Source: SbD1 sp049300095 (GTDB taxonomy: Bacteria; Desulfobacterota; Syntrophobacteria; Syntrophobacterales; Syntrophobacteraceae). Taken from it: a stretch of DNA of 64,000 bases. A program made the position numbers and the translations under genes. Below the pieces are notes generated by a model. The model was not told the origin of the DNA. It ran no database searches and saw only the letters and a program-made list of their open reading frames with translations. Below, piece by piece: positions 62,094 through 64,000 of the stretch. Where the stretch lies: positions 1 through 64,000 of the forward strand of contig JBAQYM010000202.1 of NCBI GenBank assembly GCA_049300095.1, given 5' to 3'. The stretch's first letter is position 1. Each line of letters starts with the position of its first letter.

Positions 62094-64000
62094 ATGGTGG
62101 GCTGGAGAAGGGTTGGGGGACTCGTATGGCTATTTGTCTTTGTTTTGCTCGCGGTCCCGACAGGATGGTGCCAGGACCAGCCTACAAAGGTTGCCGTCTT
62201 GCCATTCGTGATTCACGGCCAGCAGGACGTGGTGAAGGCGCAGAAGTCCCTGGATGAAGTCTTCACACGGTTGCTCGCGGGTGAGGGGATAAAGCTTATC
62301 GACCCGCAGGAGGCCGAAAGAACCGCGGGGGGAGCGGTGCGCACGGAAGAGCAGGCACGTTCCGTCGGCGGTAAGCTCGGGGCCGCTTATGTCCTGTTCG
62401 GGAGCTTCAACCAGATCGGGAATTCCATAAGCCTCGATGCCAAGCTGGTTGACATTTCCGGAAAGAAAAAAACGGTGGTGCTTTTCGCCGAAGAAAAAGG
62501 AATGGAAAACCTGCCTTCGGCGGCCGGCAAGATTGTGCGGCAGATGAGCGTGCAGGTGCTTTCGAAAGCCGTTATCGCCGACATCAAAGTCAGGGGAAAC
62601 GACAGGATCGAAGCCGATGCGATAAAGGGAAGCGTCAAGAGCAAGAAGGGCGAGCTTCTCAAGACTGAAACGGTGAGCGAGGATTTACGGTCAATCCACA
62701 AGATGGGGTTCTTCGAAAAAGTGGACGCCGAGGTTGCCGACAGCCCCGAGGGGAAGGTCCTTACCTTTGTTGTTCAGGAAAACCCGAGCGTCCAGGAAGT
62801 AAGAATCAGCGGCCAGAAAAAAATAAAGGAGAAAGACATCCTGGCGGCTATCTCCACGAAGGCTTACACGGTGCTGCAGCGCAATGTGGTAAGCGAGGAC
62901 GTGCAGAAGATAATCAAGCTCTATCAGCAGAAGGGCTATTATAACGCGGTGGTGAATTCGAAGATCGAATTTCCCAAAGATCCCCGCAAGGCCCTGGTTG
63001 TCTTCGATATAAAGGAAAACCATAAAGTCTATATCAAGAAGATCAACTTCAGCGGCAACAAGAATATCTCGGGCCGCAAGCTGCGCAGCGTCATGCAGAC
63101 AAAGCAGAAGAGCATCCTGTCCTATATCACCGACCGTGGAATCCTGCAAAAAGACATCCTGGAAACCGATATCGACCGCATAACCGCCTTCTTCCACGAC
63201 GAAGGCTACATGGACGCCAAGGTCGGCTCTCCGGACATAAGCCTCAAGGATGACGGTTTTTACATCAGCATAACCCTGGATGAAGGAGCCAGGTACAAGG
63301 TGACCTCGATCAAGATCACCGGGGATGTGCTTGAGGGTTATGAAAAGAAGATAATGAAAAACCTCCAGTTGAAGCCTAAATCGTACTTCAGCCGCGAGAA
63401 AGTCCGTAAGGACATAGATACGGTCACGAAGGGCTACATGAATGAAGGCTACGCCAGGGTCGAGGTGGACCCCCAGATCAAGCGCAATCAGGAGGACCAC
63501 ACCACCGACGTTGTCTTCAATGTCGTGAAGAAAGATGTGATCCGCATAGCGAAAATATACATCACCGGGAATACGAAAACCCGCGACAACGTTATCCGGC
63601 GCGAGCTCAAGATTGCGGAAGGGACGACCTTCAGCGCCAAAAAGATCGAAGATAGCCTCGCCAAGCTCAAAAAACTCGATTTCTTCGAGGATGTGAGCAT
63701 TGCGCCGACCGACACCGACCAAAAAGACGTGATGAACCTGCTTGTAAAGGTAAAAGAGAAGCCGACCGGGTCGATCAGCGTTGGCGGCGGGTTTTCTTCG
63801 GACGACGGGCTTTTCACCAGTGGGCAGATAATGCAGAAGAACCTGTTCGGGAAAGGCGAGGTGGTCGCCCTCAAGGGCTATCTCGGCCAGGAAGCGCAGC
63901 GCTACATGTTGAGCTTTACCGAGCCATGGATCTTCGGCAGAAACTTCTCGGCGGGAGTCGATATCTATAACTGGATCAGGGCCTACGAAGATTTTACCAA
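62094..64000 (+). CDS. bamA: BamA outer-membrane assembly factor (partial, 3' end outside)
   Basis: The first 635 codons of the Omp85 protein that folds beta-barrel proteins into the outer membrane. The ATG at 62094 follows GGGGG. A signal peptide extends to about residue 26 (PTGWCQDQ). Residues about 30-150 form an extra N-terminal domain like the FlgO/TolB-N type (VAVLPFVIHGQQDVVKAQ, LGAAYVLFGSFNQIGN) seen in Desulfobacterota BamA. POTRA repeats follow (VRGNDRIE, ISGQKKIKEKD, FSGNKNISGRKL, ITGDVLEGYEKK, ITGNTKTRDNVIRREL). The barrel begins around GSISVGGGFSSDDG. The gene runs out of the window. Confidence 0.94.
   Translation, partial: MVGWRRVGGLVWLFVFVLLAVPTGWCQDQPTKVAVLPFVIHGQQDVVKAQKSLDEVFTRLLAGEGIKLIDPQEAERTAGGAVRTEEQARSVGGKLGAAYVLFGSFNQIGNSISLDAKLVDISGKKKTVVLFAEEKGMENLPSAAGKIVRQMSVQVLSKAVIADIKVRGNDRIEADAIKGSVKSKKGELLKTETVSEDLRSIHKMGFFEKVDAEVADSPEGKVLTFVVQENPSVQEVRISGQKKIKEKDILAAISTKAYTVLQRNVVSEDVQKIIKLYQQKGYYNAVVNSKIEFPKDPRKALVVFDIKENHKVYIKKINFSGNKNISGRKLRSVMQTKQKSILSYITDRGILQKDILETDIDRITAFFHDEGYMDAKVGSPDISLKDDGFYISITLDEGARYKVTSIKITGDVLEGYEKKIMKNLQLKPKSYFSREKVRKDIDTVTKGYMNEGYARVEVDPQIKRNQEDHTTDVVFNVVKKDVIRIAKIYITGNTKTRDNVIRRELKIAEGTTFSAKKIEDSLAKLKKLDFFEDVSIAPTDTDQKDVMNLLVKVKEKPTGSISVGGGFSSDDGLFTSGQIMQKNLFGKGEVVALKGYLGQEAQRYMLSFTEPWIFGRNFSAGVDIYNWIRAYEDFT

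Overview
The window reads as GC-rich chromosome of a Gram-negative anaerobic or sulfur-metabolising bacterium, most likely a Desulfobacterota (former Deltaproteobacteria) member. This is inferred from the lysS-lolC-lolD-bamA order at the right end, a BamA with an extra N-terminal domain, a periplasmic molybdopterin sulfur-type reductase under a sigma-54 system, and a cobalamin riboswitch. The species cannot be named from the sequence alone.

Left part (1-13.9 kb): a copper/silver resistance block on the minus strand (Tat-exported multicopper oxidase, CusB-like adaptor with extra metal-binding domains, CusA-like RND pump), then a lexA operon, then a cobalamin-riboswitch-controlled pair: an MDR dehydrogenase and a TrpD-family phosphoribosyltransferase. 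A MITE-like element follows at 13.9 kb and a second copy lies at 29.6 kb.

Middle chromosomal part (14.4-31.3 kb): a rhomboid protein, an isochorismatase-fold hydrolase and a DUF1190-like / glutathionylspermidine-synthase-like / DUF350 cassette. Next is what looks like a complete respiratory regulon: a PhnD-type periplasmic binding lipoprotein, a membrane-anchored HAMP-GAF-AAA-Fis sigma-54 activator, a good -24/-12 promoter, a receiver protein, and TtrB/TtrC/TtrA-like (tetrathionate-reductase-type) subunits, with FmdE-like and molybdopterin-binding proteins downstream. I read it as a split version of the TtrS/TtrR sensing logic in which ligand binding, membrane signalling and sigma-54 activation are carried by two adjacent genes.

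Genomic island (31,331-57,751): bounded by a 48-bp direct repeat with one mismatch, which is the 3' half of the tRNA-Arg(TCT) gene intact at 57,705-57,778. It carries a tyrosine integrase at the left end, a hicAB pair with a frameshifted hicA, another frameshifted small gene, an ECF sigma factor cluster whose probable membrane anti-sigma factor has an extracytoplasmic glycogen-binding-type (CBM48) domain, a response regulator, a tripartite RND efflux operon, an EF-hand protein, a type I restriction-modification operon hsdM-hsdS-(small orf)-hsdR followed by an integron attC-like site, and a phage-like replication/nuclease operon. The original terminator of the tRNA seems to have been displaced to 31,292-31,320.

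Right part (58-64 kb): conserved chromosome with a small membrane protein, lysS, lolC, lolD and the first two thirds or so of bamA, which runs off the window.
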